Below are positions 12,471 to 24,546 of a DNA stretch of 64,000 nucleotides, in pieces. The translations under genes and the position numbers were made by a program. Below the pieces are notes generated by a model. The model was not told the origin of the DNA. It was given only the letters and a program-made list of their open reading frames with translations, and did not search any database. The DNA comes from Stachybotrys elegans. Taxonomy: Eukaryota; Ascomycota; Sordariomycetes; Hypocreales; Stachybotryaceae. Position 1 is the first letter of the stretch, and every line of letters starts with the position of its first letter. The stretch covers positions 1,302,001 through 1,366,000 of the forward strand of contig JAGPNK010000012.1 of assembly GCA_020746835.1 (NCBI GenBank). Direction: 5' to 3'.

Positions 12471-13182
12471 TGGTGAGTGGCAAGGAGGGGAACCCGTGTC
12501 GTGGATCGACCTGCCAAGTCATCTCAGTCCACTTTCACACGTGACATAAGACTTGCCTGATAAATACCTGCATTATTGCACACTGTTTAGATCATCTAGA
12601 TCATTCTGGTTTAACTCGGCCTTACCATAACCAAGAATAGTTGTAAAGAAAGAAGTGGAGTAAACGCCAAGTGACACTGCTATGACATTATTGTAAGAGA
12701 CAGAAACTTGAGCCCAGAAGACCGGATTGTCAACTGTTCACGGCAGTTTGGGAGTGTATCCTATCCTGCTGTGTCTTCCCACTTACAACTGACTTGCTCG
12801 AGTACGGTCCAACAGCATTGTGTAGAAACGTAGTTAATTGAAGAGAGAATAGAGTCTGCTATGCAGCTGAGCGGGAGCCCCTGTCTGTATATCTATTCAG
12901 TCCATTCCGTTACGGTCCTTACCCTACAAAAGGTTGTTTTGTCCAACCCGAAATTCATCGTAAAGAAGCGGCCCTTGTACACCTCACCGGTTTCTTTCCC
13001 GTTCCCACAACTCAACCCTTCCCCAACTCGACATAAACTCCACCATTCAACATAACGACTCTTGTAGTCACGTTCACAACAAGCTGCTCGCCGCGGAGAT
13101 TAAATACTACATTCTTACTCTTCACAGCCTGTTGTAATCCAGGGCAGACATGATTTCGGCGCAAGATTGCACTGAAACGGTA
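12471..13182. other. Intergenic, no supported gene
   Basis: About 710 bp with the promoter of the minus-strand SUKH gene. A small plus-strand open frame at 12861-13055 has no recognisable features and is not called. Confidence 0.5.
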
Positions 13183-13779
13183 TTATCTTCTAGCTGGCGT
13201 CCTTATTACCCATCCCGATATGTGCTCGGTGCCATTACAGACAAGTGCGTCGAACAAGATAATTGAGTGCTGGCCAGCTTCTGTATGGCCCCAATACACG
13301 ACTGAAAGACCTTGGAAATGTAGTGTCACCCAGTTATCATAATAGCTAACGCCATCACCGAACTGCACCGGCATCCACGAGCATGGATCCAGAACATGTT
13401 GGCGATCTGATGCTAAAGGAAGGTTCACAGGGAAATATCCAGTAGGTGTAGACTTGGGAAGAACCGTGCTGTAGATTCCAATGACCGGCGCATTGATATC
13501 GATGATGCATGTGGGTGTCGAGATCTGTGCCCTTGGATTCCAGTCACCCGAGATGCCGATCCGATTGGATTTCACACCGCACTATACCTCAGCGATTTTC
13601 ACAGATATGCTAGCACTGACTTCCGTTTGCAAGGTATACTAGTTGATAGAGGTCCACTGACGTACTCGAAAAATCCCGTGGGCCAAAATTGTTGAAAGCA
13701 GCAACAGAGGCGTTAGTGGAGGTAGATACATCGTCAAAGCACCGCCATATTGCAAGGTTAGAAGTAAACCTGTTCTTCA
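13183..13779 (-). pseudogene. Possible remnant or C-terminal exons of an unknown gene
   Basis: Minus-strand exon candidates 13779-13640 and 13581-13183 splice in frame across a 58-bp intron (GTATAC donor, TATAG acceptor). The product contains segments that look coding (NNFGPRDFSS, CGVKSNRIGISGDWNPR, LDPCSWMPVQFGDGVSYYDNW), with three cysteines. No start codon was found: the first exon is preceded by an in-frame stop, and sequence up to 14100 gives only fragments. It may be the end of a gene with undetected 5' exons or a decayed gene. Family not recognised. Confidence 0.35.
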
Positions 13780-14361
13780 ATCAACCTATCGTGGTAATGA
13801 GAGTCACTTGGCTCAACTTTGGTCATCAACTATGCCATCTTGCAGCCAAGACTCAACAGTCACAGGTCCTTCACAAGCACAATGGGGCATATAAAGTCTC
13901 GGCAATACCTGACGTCAGCCCCAATAACCGCAGCAAGGTCAAGGATCATTTTTTACACCGATATATGTGACGCCGGAGGCATGGGGGATGATCACCGCCG
14001 TTTGCTATTCTCTCCGTAAGAATCGACGAGATCCAGGAGGGAAGCATAATTGTTCATGCTCTTGTAAGCGCCCAATATCTCTGGGCCATGTCGAGCAATT
14101 TTTATTAATGCTTGTTTGCCAAAAAGATGGCTGGATCCGCTGGCATCAGTGTTATGGGATTACTGGTCAACCAGTACATTTTGTAATCAAGGGATGGCAT
14201 TGATCTCAATGATACCGAGAGGAAGTTATCTATTGTATCCGGTATTCGCGCGTGATACCGGCTTGCGAGACCAGCAGTGGCTGGGATTCCATGAATGCCT
14301 TCTCAGCAGTACGAAAGGAAAGAATATGGAGTACCAATACTTCTCACAATCCCCCCATCTA
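13780..14361. other. Intergenic or decayed 5' part of the preceding gene
   Basis: Minus-strand frame fragments occur around 13930-14000 (for example AVIIPHASGVTYIGV) but do not join into a convincing gene. Nothing else is supported. Confidence 0.35.
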
Positions 14362-14871
14362 TTAATCGCAAAACGCGTCCCAGGATAGTGCATCTGTTGT
14401 CTCAATTGCCGGAATCTGGCACCCCTCCGGTGCATCGCTGTCCAATACATCGATTATAGCTACAGGGTCGCACTCATTATTCGCGTAGATATAAACCGTG
14501 CCTGTATTCGTGGTTGTGTTAGCAATTGAGAATCTTCATGTTTCACAAGCTATGCAAAAGCTCTGCAGAGATGCAAGACGTGAGGACTTACACCCTTCGC
14601 GAGTAACGCTGTTAGTGTAGGCGTAAAAAGAGCCATTCAGGAGGCCAGTCTGGCAACCATCAGTGGAGCCGTTGCCGTTGTAGGTGTTTCTGACACCAGA
14701 GCACCGTTCATTTTGGTAAACGCTAAACTCCCAATCGAACTCGTCCTGACGTTTGTCATTGATACGGAGTTCCTTGGGGACTCTTGGTCTGCGCGAGATT
14801 CGACTAGCAGGAGCGGCAGCAGCAAAGGAAAAGAGAGAAATGGCAGATAGGAAGAAAACTTGGGACTTCAT
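14362..14871 (-). CDS. Small secreted cysteine-rich protein
   Basis: Two exons, 14871-14592 and 14501-14362, joined in frame (GTAAGT donor, ATACAG acceptor; 90-bp intron), encode 139 aa. The N-terminus MKSQVFFLSAISLFSFAAAAP is a clear signal peptide, followed by a basic stretch and KR near residue 40 that could be a Kex2 site. The mature part has six cysteines (ERCSG, DGCQTG, EGC, NECDP, EGCQIP, AFCD), compatible with three disulfides. Unspliced, the frame stops after SFCIACET, so the intron matters. A TATA-like element lies about 85 bp upstream. Family not recognised; the build is that of a candidate secreted effector or cell-surface protein. Confidence 0.75.
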
Positions 14872-15244
14872 GACAACGGTTGTGCAATTGAGTAGCGAGG
14901 AGGTCCAAGAGATGTGTGAGTAATGATGGAATCAATTCTTTGCCAGTAGAATGGGTTTATATAGACTGCCTGAGAATGGAACAAAATGACGCTGCTGGCT
15001 ACTAACGCCCAACTCCCTCAACCAACCTCACACCCAGCATCATCAAAAGGATTACCATATGTTTGAGGCGGCAGTGCAGATGGCATGGACGTGACGTCAG
15101 AAATCAGCAAGATTCAGCGCAGCATCTCGATCGCAACTGAACTTTGGTGAGAAACTAAAATAGCATTGAGCTGTGATCCTAGAGATCTACATTTGATCCC
15201 ATGGGCACACCGCGCCACTTTTCCAGGAGGGCCATGGATCGACC
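14872..15244. other. Intergenic, promoter of the cysteine-rich gene
   Basis: About 370 bp with the TATA-like element noted separately; nothing else seen. Confidence 0.5.
14956..14963 (-). promoter_or_regulatory. TATA-like element of the secreted cysteine-rich gene
   Basis: Minus-strand TATATAAA about 85 bp upstream of the ATG at 14871, a usual distance for fungal genes with short 5' leaders. Confidence 0.5.
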
Positions 15245-15880
15245 TCAGTTTTCATGATACCGGATGACCCCGTCCGAGTCTGTATTCTCAAAGTGTTCGT
15301 CACCAGCAATGGCCAGGTTTCTGATGTTGAGTAAGATCATGGCCGATTTAAAGTCTGACCGGACCATGATTAGCTCGCCCTCCTTGGACAGCTCGCGGCG
15401 TGTCACGAGCAGGCATGTCTCTTTGTCCTTGACAGTCTGGTCATCTAAGATAGCCAGTGCCTTGTTGTATATGGGCGGGTAGATGATGCTTTCTTGGGCA
15501 AACTTCCAAATGTCGGTGGGAGACTTTCCCTTGAAAGGCCAAGATGACTGAGGGGATACTGGCGGCAGGGTAGGCTTAGTGATGGTTGACATGTCGGTTG
15601 TATTGACGAGAACCCCTTGTCACTTTAGTCAACGAGCCCCTTTGCCTATTAAAAACGTACCGATATCTACATTCTCCGCGCCAAGCTCATCAACAAGCTC
15701 GGGTGGGCTGTACCCCACCTCGAAGAACTTTGTGAGGATGTCAGCCGGTACTTCAGCCGTACAGAAGACCGGTGAGTTGTCGTTTAGAGTCGTCATGATA
15801 ACCTTGCCAATACGCAGGTCTGCTGTTCTGTATGATGATGGTAATGGGTGGGATACTATCAGGGGATACGAATAGATCAA
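15245..15880 (-). CDS. Small hypothetical protein
   Basis: Exons 15880 (or 15796)-15661 and 15615-15245 join in frame across a 45-bp intron (GTACGT donor, CAAG acceptor). The product is 196 aa from the first ATG or 168 aa from the ATG at 15796, the likelier start because the first residues before it resemble translated leader. Visible features: acidic N-terminal half (ADILTKFFEVGYSPPELVDELG), no signal peptide, no membrane helix, no cysteine cluster. Family not recognised. Continuity of frame across a consensus intron is the main evidence. Confidence 0.55.
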
Positions 15881-16661
15881 GTGACCTTTTTATGGATGCG
15901 AGACAGCCTTGTAAGAAAAGGTCGGTTGCCCCTCACCGGATGATGACGTTTTACATATGTAATGTGCGTGAGCCGTAGTACAGCCGAGCTGGAACACTGA
16001 ACATCAATTCCCTTATGCATGAAGTTGCTTACCGCTTACCAATAATGAACGTGATCTACCTCAGCCCTTCCTTCACACCGAAATAGATGGTTGCTCGTGT
16101 CAGCCTAGGTCACACACCGGTCAAGGAATGCCCCTTACTAGCTGAGGAGCATTAATTCCAGTCACCCACACCTTAATGGGATCCTCAAGGAGGCTTACAC
16201 TACGTCGGAAATTTTATCCAGCTAAGATCGACATGTTAGTGCTGATTATTGCTGCCGGCATGCAAGAACCCGCACACCGTAAGTGTAAGGATCTCCTCAC
16301 TGTTGCAATTGCAACCGTCCAGCTGTATGAGTGGAACGGCACAGCTCTGTCAATTTCAACCAGGACCTTTTGTCAATTTTCATTCTCAGCGAGATGCTAC
16401 AGCAGTCATCTGGTTGCACAGCCCCGTATTGTTCAGAATTCGGCCAAGCTCACATCACATCGAGATGCTCCGTTGAGTGGCGGATGGAATCACGAATAGA
16501 TAGGGACTCAAGCGTGGAAACAGAGAGGGCTGTAAAGATGGTATGAGGCGTGTGGATACATATAAAGAGGTAATTCATCCAGTTAACAATATCCTCAACC
16601 TCTCACCATCACTCTACATTCAGTCCCTTTCACCTTATTACACGCGCAAAATCCCTCCATC
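15881..16661. other. Intergenic, divergent promoter region
   Basis: About 780 bp between the start of the minus-strand hypothetical gene and the plus-strand DNase gene. Short open frames only. Confidence 0.5.
16561..16567 (+). promoter_or_regulatory. TATA box of the NucA/NucB-type DNase gene
   Basis: TATAAAG about 95 bp upstream of the ATG at 16662, followed by a pyrimidine-rich leader. Confidence 0.55.
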
Positions 16662-17639
16662 ATGCACTCCGCTGTCTTAGTATTCGGACTGTCTTGCCTC
16701 GCTGGGGTCTTCGGCCAACGTCCCTATAGCTGTAACAATAACTTTATGATTTGTCAAAACATCTGTTACTGGCAGAGTAAGTCAACAATCACGCAACCAG
16801 CTTCCGAAACTAATTGTATAGTCTGTGTTCACCCCGAGCAAACCTCTTATTCGCCCTCTAGGGCAAGTGGTGTTCCTGATCAACGACGCGTGGACTGCGG
16901 GGCTACGCATACTCCTGCTGCCTGTCCACCGAGTGGTCTTGGTATTGGAGATTCTACCAACACTTCCCCAGACGAGTTCCCTTTTGCAAGTCTAGCACAA
17001 GGAGGTCGGACTCCTTATGGTGACGGCGCCAGTGTTTTGTGTGTTCCAGATGCCGAGCAAAGAAGTAAGTTCATCACTTCAACGCCTTCCCATTTTATTG
17101 TCGGTATTGGCGTCTGTCCAACCATTGATCCTGTCAAGCAACACTAACACTTACCTCACAGGCCAAGGCGGAAAGGTTAGGCAGCTTTACAATGGCTTGA
17201 ACGACGGAGATGACTTTGAGCTTGCTCTACAGGACACTGACGGGATGTAAGTTACACAGCCTCTTCATTTCCCAGTTGATTTCCTTAAAACACCATTGCT
17301 GATATTATTTCAGACCATGGTGCGACCCTTCTGCAACTCCCACGGCTGGTTCCTGTGAGGACGGAGTTCAATGGTGTGCACTTTTTCCCCGACGAGGACG
17401 TATACTGCCAATGGGACGTTGATGCCTCAACTCAAGTCAGGTGCATCGATGGCCAGACTGGAGACGACGTGGACCCTCCTGCTAGGAAGCGTAGCATGAT
17501 GCGCGAGGAGCCCAGGATGGCCAATTTCACGGCTCTCTTCCATATTCGGGAACCGGACCTTGTCGATAAACTTCCCAACGAGGAGCGGGAAATGTCTTTG
17601 AGGGAAAGGGCAAGCCGTATTCGGTCAGTTCAGTTCTAA
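16662..17639 (+). CDS. Secreted NucA/NucB-type deoxyribonuclease
   Basis: Exons 16662-16776, 16822-17064 and 17162-17246 splice cleanly; the 3' end is ambiguous. A signal peptide (MHSAVLVFGLSCLAGVFG) is followed by cysteine pairs and the family core PDEFPFASLAQGG, matching the DEYPFAS motif of NucA/NucB DNases, then SQGGKVRQLYNGL. Exon 4 starts at 17314. Read straight it gives PWCDPSATPTAGSCEDG and stops at 17422 (183 aa). A 40-bp intron at 17320-17359 instead opens a frame to 17639 (242 aa) including HFFPDEDVYCQWDVDAS. Both look coding, so either this is alternative splicing or a small indel has separated them. Role inferred: extracellular DNA degradation. No partner gene nearby. Confidence 0.72.
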
Positions 17640-20600
17640 TGGTTCAGGTGGTGTGAGAATGGTTTCTTGGTACGAGGGGTGGTTTCCATGGCCAAGAAAT
17701 GATCCAGTCTACTGTCATGATCAATCCAGAAGTGTTTCCTGCTAGATATTATGTAGCATGTTGTGGCCACAGTGTATAAGAGGACCACCCAGCCGCATCT
17801 AAGCAAGGCCTGTACATTAGGTTCTCAAATCTCAGACATATCTTATTCTGATGAGATTTCATGTTTCCTTAATCAACTTGCTATTAGCCCGATGTTAGAC
17901 CTTTTGATCATCCTAATGTTCCACGCTCAACGCTGCCAACTTGGCCAGCACATTAACAATGCAGTTATATGGTCTATTATTTTTGACTTGAGCAATTTGT
18001 CTTTCCCTTTTCATGAACCGTATTGCTCTGAACGCAGACCAGTTACTCTAGGATGCCATTAGCCAGGCTCTTTGCTTCCCATTCACATGCTGTATCTTGA
18101 TTTGCCTAAACACCAATGCCAACGAACTTGGCTGTCCAAGCAGTTATATATTATCAAGCCATAAAGAATGAACCACCTCTTGAGACTATGTTATTGATCC
18201 TTCTGGCTCCATCTTGTGTTTGAGTTGCTCTACCAAGCCATTCAAACTCCCTGCTCATACCTGGGCATAGTGTGCTACTTAGTTGTTAACAGGACCCTTT
18301 CACTAGACGGCAGGTGACATGGCTGAAACGTTTCTATATTAGTAGGGAAATGACAAAGCTTACTTGGATGACTGTATGGTATAGAACTGTATACCTGTGT
18401 CGAGTTGAACTACTGAAAACAGAATGAAATTGGAAGGCATACAAAGAATTATATCGTTTAACCAGACAGAGAGATCAAAAGTCTTGACCCTGGTATTACC
18501 ATGAGAAGGAGATGGGGATATATTTAATTCTGAAATTCAGAGAGAGGAACGGAAAAGTATCCAAAAGCAGAAGCATGAATGATAACTGAACACCAGAGCG
18601 GCGTGTACTTCTAGTGCGAGATTGCTTTATTCTTGGACTTGTCTATATCCTAACAGGAACAGGGATCTTGATGACTGATCGCGAAATGTCAGACGTTAGC
18701 TCTCTGCATATGAATTGCGGCAGTAGGCCACGATTCTCATATGTAGAATCCAGTCTATCCAGTATAATTCATTCCTGCCCAACATGTAACACGTGGATTT
18801 CTCAGACCATACGGATTTGTTTCGACGCCGCTATACTATCCATCTCAAGGCCATAGTGGGAATTTCCCCTTTATGGTATCTGATATCCACCCCACTACGT
18901 CTTCAACGAGCCTCGAGAGCGCCACAAGTCTTGAATGTGATGCTTTCAAGAAGTTGTGGGTCGGTACCGGATAGATGCTGCAACCTGAACTGGGTTACAC
19001 CTTTCGTTCTGGAGACAAAGAAATCCTGGTCATGTGAGATGTTCACAAAGTCGGCGACGGCTTTAACTGGTGACAGCATCCAGCGTGCATGAAATGACAT
19101 GAAGTGTCTGCACGAGAGCGCCATTGATTAGGGCTTATAATGGTGGGTTTCATTATGACTGGGCCAGCGGCGCAAGCCTCTCGCAGTTCTCACGATGGTT
19201 CTAGGACCTCGGCTTGATCGAAAACGCATGCATGGACGGTGCTTTCTATCCAACTACATATTTCGGCCCATATTATCTCCATATCTTCTTGCCATTATTT
19301 GTTGTGGCAATGGGTTTGCAATTATGGCTGGACTTTTTCGGTGGCAGCCAGAAAGTTTCTCCATCCTGGCACCTACAAGAATCACCGACAAAGAGCCCCA
19401 GTAAAACTCTGGTCGAAAGAGCCAATAAACCAGCAAGTATCGAGTTGCTCCTATCAGTGCGTTTCCGTGGTGTTGCTGCTACATTGTCTTGGACATATGA
19501 GCCTTACATGGTCACTGAGGTGAATTGGAGGTCATGGCCATTAACTTTGCAAATGTGCTTGTGGAATCATGGATTCCAAAGGACAAGACATCCTGGCTTT
19601 GCTCCAGGTCTATGAAATGTGTATATCTTTTCATGGCACCATTGAAGATTGAATATTGAGCGGCCTGCGTGCACTTTGCTCTTCCAAGTGCCATATAACT
19701 ACGAACTTGGTATTGCTTCATTAACCTGGTCTGCTACGATGATGCCAAGATCTCACTTTGAAACGAGTCAGTCCGAAGATGGGCCCAAATACTCAAGGCG
19801 TTCCCAACGACATCTCTATGGAAGCGACTGAGATCACCAGATGCCTACGTCATGTTTCTGGTCTTCTGTTGACCCATCACAATCCGTTCCGCACTATATC
19901 AGCTCCGACACGTTGGGTCAATTGTTGGCAGGCATTGGCCAAGTACCTTGACTGAAAGATTGAATTATGTTTCTTCAGAATTCCCCGATCCTATCAAATC
20001 TGAGGTTACTTCCATAGCTTATCCCGAATTCTCCTCTAGAGCAGTAGCAATTGCTTTTGGTATCAGCTTTGTAGATAGAACAGCCAATCTCGGTCCAGGC
20101 ATTAAAACATCTACAGCAATGCTCGAAAATCTAGCCATTGGCTATATTTATTTGCCTCCTGCCTGAGTAGTCCCGGTTCAATAGCGGCCAGCCGCCTGCA
20201 ACGGAAGGACTGAAGCCACCGCCACATATGAGCAGCATTAGCCGTATAGGAACGTAGTTGAAGAGGGAAGATAGTATCTGCTACACGGATGGGCAAAGAC
20301 CTTATTTGTACGTATGTACAGTCCCAAATACCACAGATATGGGCATAATTACTAGGATATTGACTGCATATCAGCATCACTGTCATCTACTCATGACAAA
20401 AGTCGGGGGCATTTCGATATTTACCTGTGGTTCTACAGGAACACGCAAACGCCTGGTGCGTGCCAAAAGGTACCATGGAACTGGCAACTTCTGGTAATTA
20501 ATTGAAATGCTTTTTGCTAATATTGCAGATAAACGACGCAGCTCCGTATATATGCATTCGCCATCCCATGGGCTGATTGCTGGCTGTCGCGGCTACCCCT

Positions 20601-22574
20601 CCCTCCCGGTGTCACAAAAGCCACTTTACGGAATACGCTCCATAGCACTCGATATACCGAGCCGATGCTCATCGAAACATTCCGCATAAAGAGGGGAAGA
20701 GTGTCCACCAAGCCTTCTCCAGATCGCATCGTTTACTGCAAGAGCCTAACTTTGACTGCTATGGGGCATCCTGTGCAGTGAGATTCAGGAATATATCCTT
20801 GGATCAAGGAAGCAAGTCTGTTCCCACATGTGTCCCCGATGACAGCCCATTCCCAATTCCTTCTATACGAGTCTCTGGGGTTGCTGTCGCACAACTATCC
20901 ATTTGATGCACATAACAGGGAGAGTTTTCTCGAGCTGATACAGTCAGTGCTGTCCTTGGCCGAGTAGGTGAGGGAACAGTGAATCCCCTGGTTTGAACAC
21001 CGATATGAGCTTTATACTAGCAGTCGGCGCCGAGTATCTTTCAACATGTTTTTGGTGGTCATCCAGAATCTCTTGTGGCGCCGGAGGTGACTTGAAACGA
21101 TGCTCGCCTCGACCACTGCGCATACCACTCCCGCGCTCAATCATGATTCCGCTGAGCAAATTGCAACCACACCTAACGGGAAAGTTGATAGGTCAATCCA
21201 AGCGCTATCGCTGCAGTACCAAGTACCATAATGGCATGTGGCCTCTACTGTCATTGTTGGACAATTGCGCGCCGTGTGGAAGGGCAGTCATTGATGACAA
21301 GATGAATCCCCTGTCATGTTGATGGAGATTATCATGAGAGGATGCGGGCATCGAGCGCAGATGTAGTCGTTTCGTCATCAAGTGGTCAGGTTATCCATCC
21401 AAAAGCTTTCATAGAGTCCCCCGGTGGGTTTTTACCCGCTTCACCTCATCATACCCAATGCCGCAATTTCCCGCTCAAGCAGCCTGAGAGCGAGTCCATA
21501 ATGAATATCGATCCCGGTTTAATTGCAGCCTATACAGCATTCATTTTTCTGCAAGGCCAGAGCAACTTTGCTTCAGAAACCTCATGGGCCTTGGCTCCCT
21601 CTGCTCAACACGAGGTTGCTTGTCTTGAACAATGTAAACTTGCTTGAGTTGTAGTCTTCTGAGAGCCATCTAGGCTCCAAGAGTTGGCTATGGGTCGATG
21701 GATGCTCATTCTGCCATCATGTGCCTGATGGTAGAGGGAGCCTGATACCCAAACATCTGCGCTAGCCAGACCACGTTGAATCGCAGTGCAGGCAGATATA
21801 GGACTGTTGCGTGATGGATACGTCATGACGTGGCCTTTGAATCGATTGACGCACAGCAATAGAGTAAATGGCGGAAAAGTGTAAGAAGGCACTAGGCCTA
21901 TTGGAGATAGGGACTAAATACAAGTTGTAAGATAGTAAAATGAAGTACAGAATTGGTAAATTCATACTGGGTAACTAGTGTAATCCCCAAACGCAGGCAC
22001 ACAGGAAAGAGAGATGTCTAATCAAGCATAATTGATACAATCAGGGGCATCGTGCGGTTCAACAGGAGTTGCTGCCCAATCTTAGCTGCAATACAAATGT
22101 AGACAGGTGCAGTCGACAAGGGCTAGCATCCTTTGCATAAAATCGGTCCAGACTCCAAAGTCCTTATTACTGCATGGTTGGTAAGACAACCCCACCCCGG
22201 AAGGCCGTATGCGGTGTAACACCTCAGTCATAATGCGAGCTTATCATCCTAATTAATGCGCTACGCCCCCAAAATGCCCAGAAGGTTACATTCTTTTTGG
22301 GCCGCACCTGCGCCAACCAGAGGAGAGAGAGAACCAACAGGAAAAGAAACAAAAAAAATAAAAAATAAGGGAGGAAGGCCCCTGCCACGCACGGTGTTTT
22401 AGCCGAGGCCGACGCTACCCCTTTGTGTCTTCTTTTCCGTCGCTGTTTTGTCTTTTGCCTCCTACAATACTCGACGCTAGCTCCTCAAAGTTGCTCATCT
22501 GTATCCCACTGGGGCACGATCCCACATACTCGACGCTAGCTTCCATCGCATATTGTGGTGCTTGTACTTCCACC
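17640..22574. other. Gene-poor region, ~4.9 kb
   Basis: Only short open frames on both strands, none with a recognisable domain or a plausible exon chain. Minus-strand fragments at 18903-19124 and 19512-19721 have coding-like composition and could be relics of a decayed gene. The last part holds an A-rich tract (22341-22370) and a 14-bp direct repeat (ACTCGACGCTAGCT near 22468 and 22528) in the leader of the MFS gene. Confidence 0.5.
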
Positions 22575-24236
22575 ATGTCGCCTACCGTGTCTTCCGACGA
22601 CAATCACCTCATGGGTACAACCCTCGAGGTGACGGCCGAAGCGCCGGCTCGCAAGCAGGGCCACCCGCTGAGGTTCTGGGCCATCATCGTCAGCTTGAGT
22701 CTCCTGGCCTTCATTTCCGCCCTCGATACCATGATTATCTCAACGGCCTTGCCCACTATAACTCGAGAGATTGGCGGTGAGGAGCAGTACATCTGGATCG
22801 CCAACTCGTTTGTCTTTGCGTCGTCAGTTCTGCAGCCACTATGTGGGCAGCTGGCAGACATCCTGGGCAGGAAGATTCCGACCCTCATCTCCATCATTCT
22901 CTTCATCGTTGGCAGTGGCATCGGAGGAGGCGCAACAGATGCAGCCATGCTTATTGCCGGAAGGACTGTGCAGGGTGTCGGCGCTGGTGGTATCTACGTT
23001 TTGATTGATATCGTCTGCTGCGACCTGGTGCCTCTCCGCGACCGTGGCACATACCTAGGAATCATCAATGCCTGGGCTGGTGTCGCTGCGGCGCTGGGAC
23101 CTGTCCTAGGAGGTGTTCTTGCAGAGTCCAACTGGCGCTGGATCTTTTACATGAACATTCCCATTTGTGCCCTGCCACTCGCCACCATTACTCTCTTTAT
23201 GCATACGCAGACTGGTACGAGCGCATACACGTTGCGCGACGTGGATGTGCTCGGCACTTCCATCTTCGTCCCTAGTATCATTGCTATCCTTCTTGGCCTT
23301 GTCACCGGCGGTGTCGAGCATCCCTGGTCTTCATGGCGCATTATCTTGCCGATTGTTCTAGGTGTTGTCGGCTGGGTCGGCTTCCATCTCCAGCAACACT
23401 TCTTTGCCCGCAACCCCTGCGTTCCTTCACGGCTCTTCAACAACCGAACCTCTACAGCCGGGTACATGTTGACATTTCTTGGATCCGTGCAACTTCAGAC
23501 GGCGGGGTACTTTCTTCCCATCTACTTCCAGGCCGTGCTGCGTACCACTGTCTCTGACTCTGGTATCTACTTCCTCCCTACAGCCATTGGGACCCTTCTC
23601 TTTGCTGTTGTCGCTGGTGTGCTGTTGAGCAAGTACGGAAAGTACAAACCGATCCATGCTGTTGCTTTTGCATTGTCTATTGTTGGCTTTGGACTTTTTA
23701 CGCTTCTCAGCGAGAGAACATCTGCCGCTGGATGGGTATGCTTTCAGCTTGTCCTCGTTGCAGGCCTTGGCATGACAATATCAACAATTTTACCGGCAAT
23801 TCTTGCAGGATTGTCCGAGGCAGATGTAGCTGCTGCTACGGCTGTTTTCTCTTTTATCAAGACATTCGGATTTATTTGGGGTGTTACTGTACCCTCCATC
23901 ATCTTCATTGGCATTTTCAACGACAACCTACACTCCATCTCTTCCCCTGCTTTGCGAGGACAGCTTGAGAATGGAAGGGCTTATGCATTTGCCAGTGAAG
24001 CGCATCAGCTGTCGCGCGACATTGACCCTACAATCTGGGGTCAGATTGTTGATGTATACACGACCAGCCTTGACGCAATCTGGTGGTTCGGACTCGCTAT
24101 GGGTGCGCTTGCGCTCCTCTTTGTTGGCTTGGAGAAGAGCCTGGAGCTTTCTACCGAACTCAAGACTGACTACGGAATTGAGGAGACAACAGAGGAGAAG
24201 GGCCAGGTCGGCGAGGCACCAGCCGGTACCCCTTAA
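22575..24236 (+). CDS. MFS drug:H+ antiporter, 14-TM (DHA2-like)
   Basis: Single exon, 553 aa from the ATG at 22575, chosen over the in-frame ATG at 22425 because of its CACCATG context and because family members begin with a short charged tail before TM1. Signature segments: ALDTMIISTALPTI in TM1 (motif D1 of the DHA2 group), GQLADILGRK (motif A), RTVQGVGAGGIYVLIDI (motif B) and LGPVLGGVLAESNWRWIFYMNIP (motif C). About 14 hydrophobic helices; C-terminal tail acidic and cytosolic. Plasma-membrane efflux of a small molecule is expected. It marks the left end of the putative metabolite cluster. Confidence 0.92.
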   Translation: MSPTVSSDDNHLMGTTLEVTAEAPARKQGHPLRFWAIIVSLSLLAFISALDTMIISTALPTITREIGGEEQYIWIANSFVFASSVLQPLCGQLADILGRKIPTLISIILFIVGSGIGGGATDAAMLIAGRTVQGVGAGGIYVLIDIVCCDLVPLRDRGTYLGIINAWAGVAAALGPVLGGVLAESNWRWIFYMNIPICALPLATITLFMHTQTGTSAYTLRDVDVLGTSIFVPSIIAILLGLVTGGVEHPWSSWRIILPIVLGVVGWVGFHLQQHFFARNPCVPSRLFNNRTSTAGYMLTFLGSVQLQTAGYFLPIYFQAVLRTTVSDSGIYFLPTAIGTLLFAVVAGVLLSKYGKYKPIHAVAFALSIVGFGLFTLLSERTSAAGWVCFQLVLVAGLGMTISTILPAILAGLSEADVAAATAVFSFIKTFGFIWGVTVPSIIFIGIFNDNLHSISSPALRGQLENGRAYAFASEAHQLSRDIDPTIWGQIVDVYTTSLDAIWWFGLAMGALALLFVGLEKSLELSTELKTDYGIEETTEEKGQVGEAPAGTP

Positions 24237-24546
24237 ATACTAACCCCCTGCCTTTCTCTTTGTCGCATTGGAGCCTACAGAGACACTAGTTTCTATTTTA
24301 GTCATGTATTTGTTTAACTAGCAGAGAAATACTATCGTTCGTTTCATGTAACCCATCACGACCCCCGACTACTACGCTTGTACTTGCTGCCGCTGCTGCT
24401 GCCCCTTATTGTTCTCTGGCTCCGGCCAACGGGTGATGTCATCTCACGATCCCTTCATTGTTTAACTCTGTTGTTTGGCCCTACAGGCATCAAGGCCACT
24501 ATTGTTCTTTTTTCTACACTGCACGCACCTACTCCATCGTAACCCA
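24237..24546. other. Convergent spacer between MFS and P450 genes
   Basis: 310 bp between two stop codons. A short near-repeat (ACCCATCACGAC at 24352-24363 and 24542-24553) is present; it presumably holds both terminators. Confidence 0.5.

Noticed and set aside
12811..20285. Similarity between 12811-12860 and 20231-20285 (AACGTAGTT, GAAGAG, TCTGCTA)
   Set aside because: Short, gapped and without clear boundaries; could be chance or a very old repeat.
17640..22400. Short open frames in the gene-poor region, such as 19214-19615 and 19948-20166
   Set aside because: No domains, no consistent splice chains and no start context; probably chance frames.
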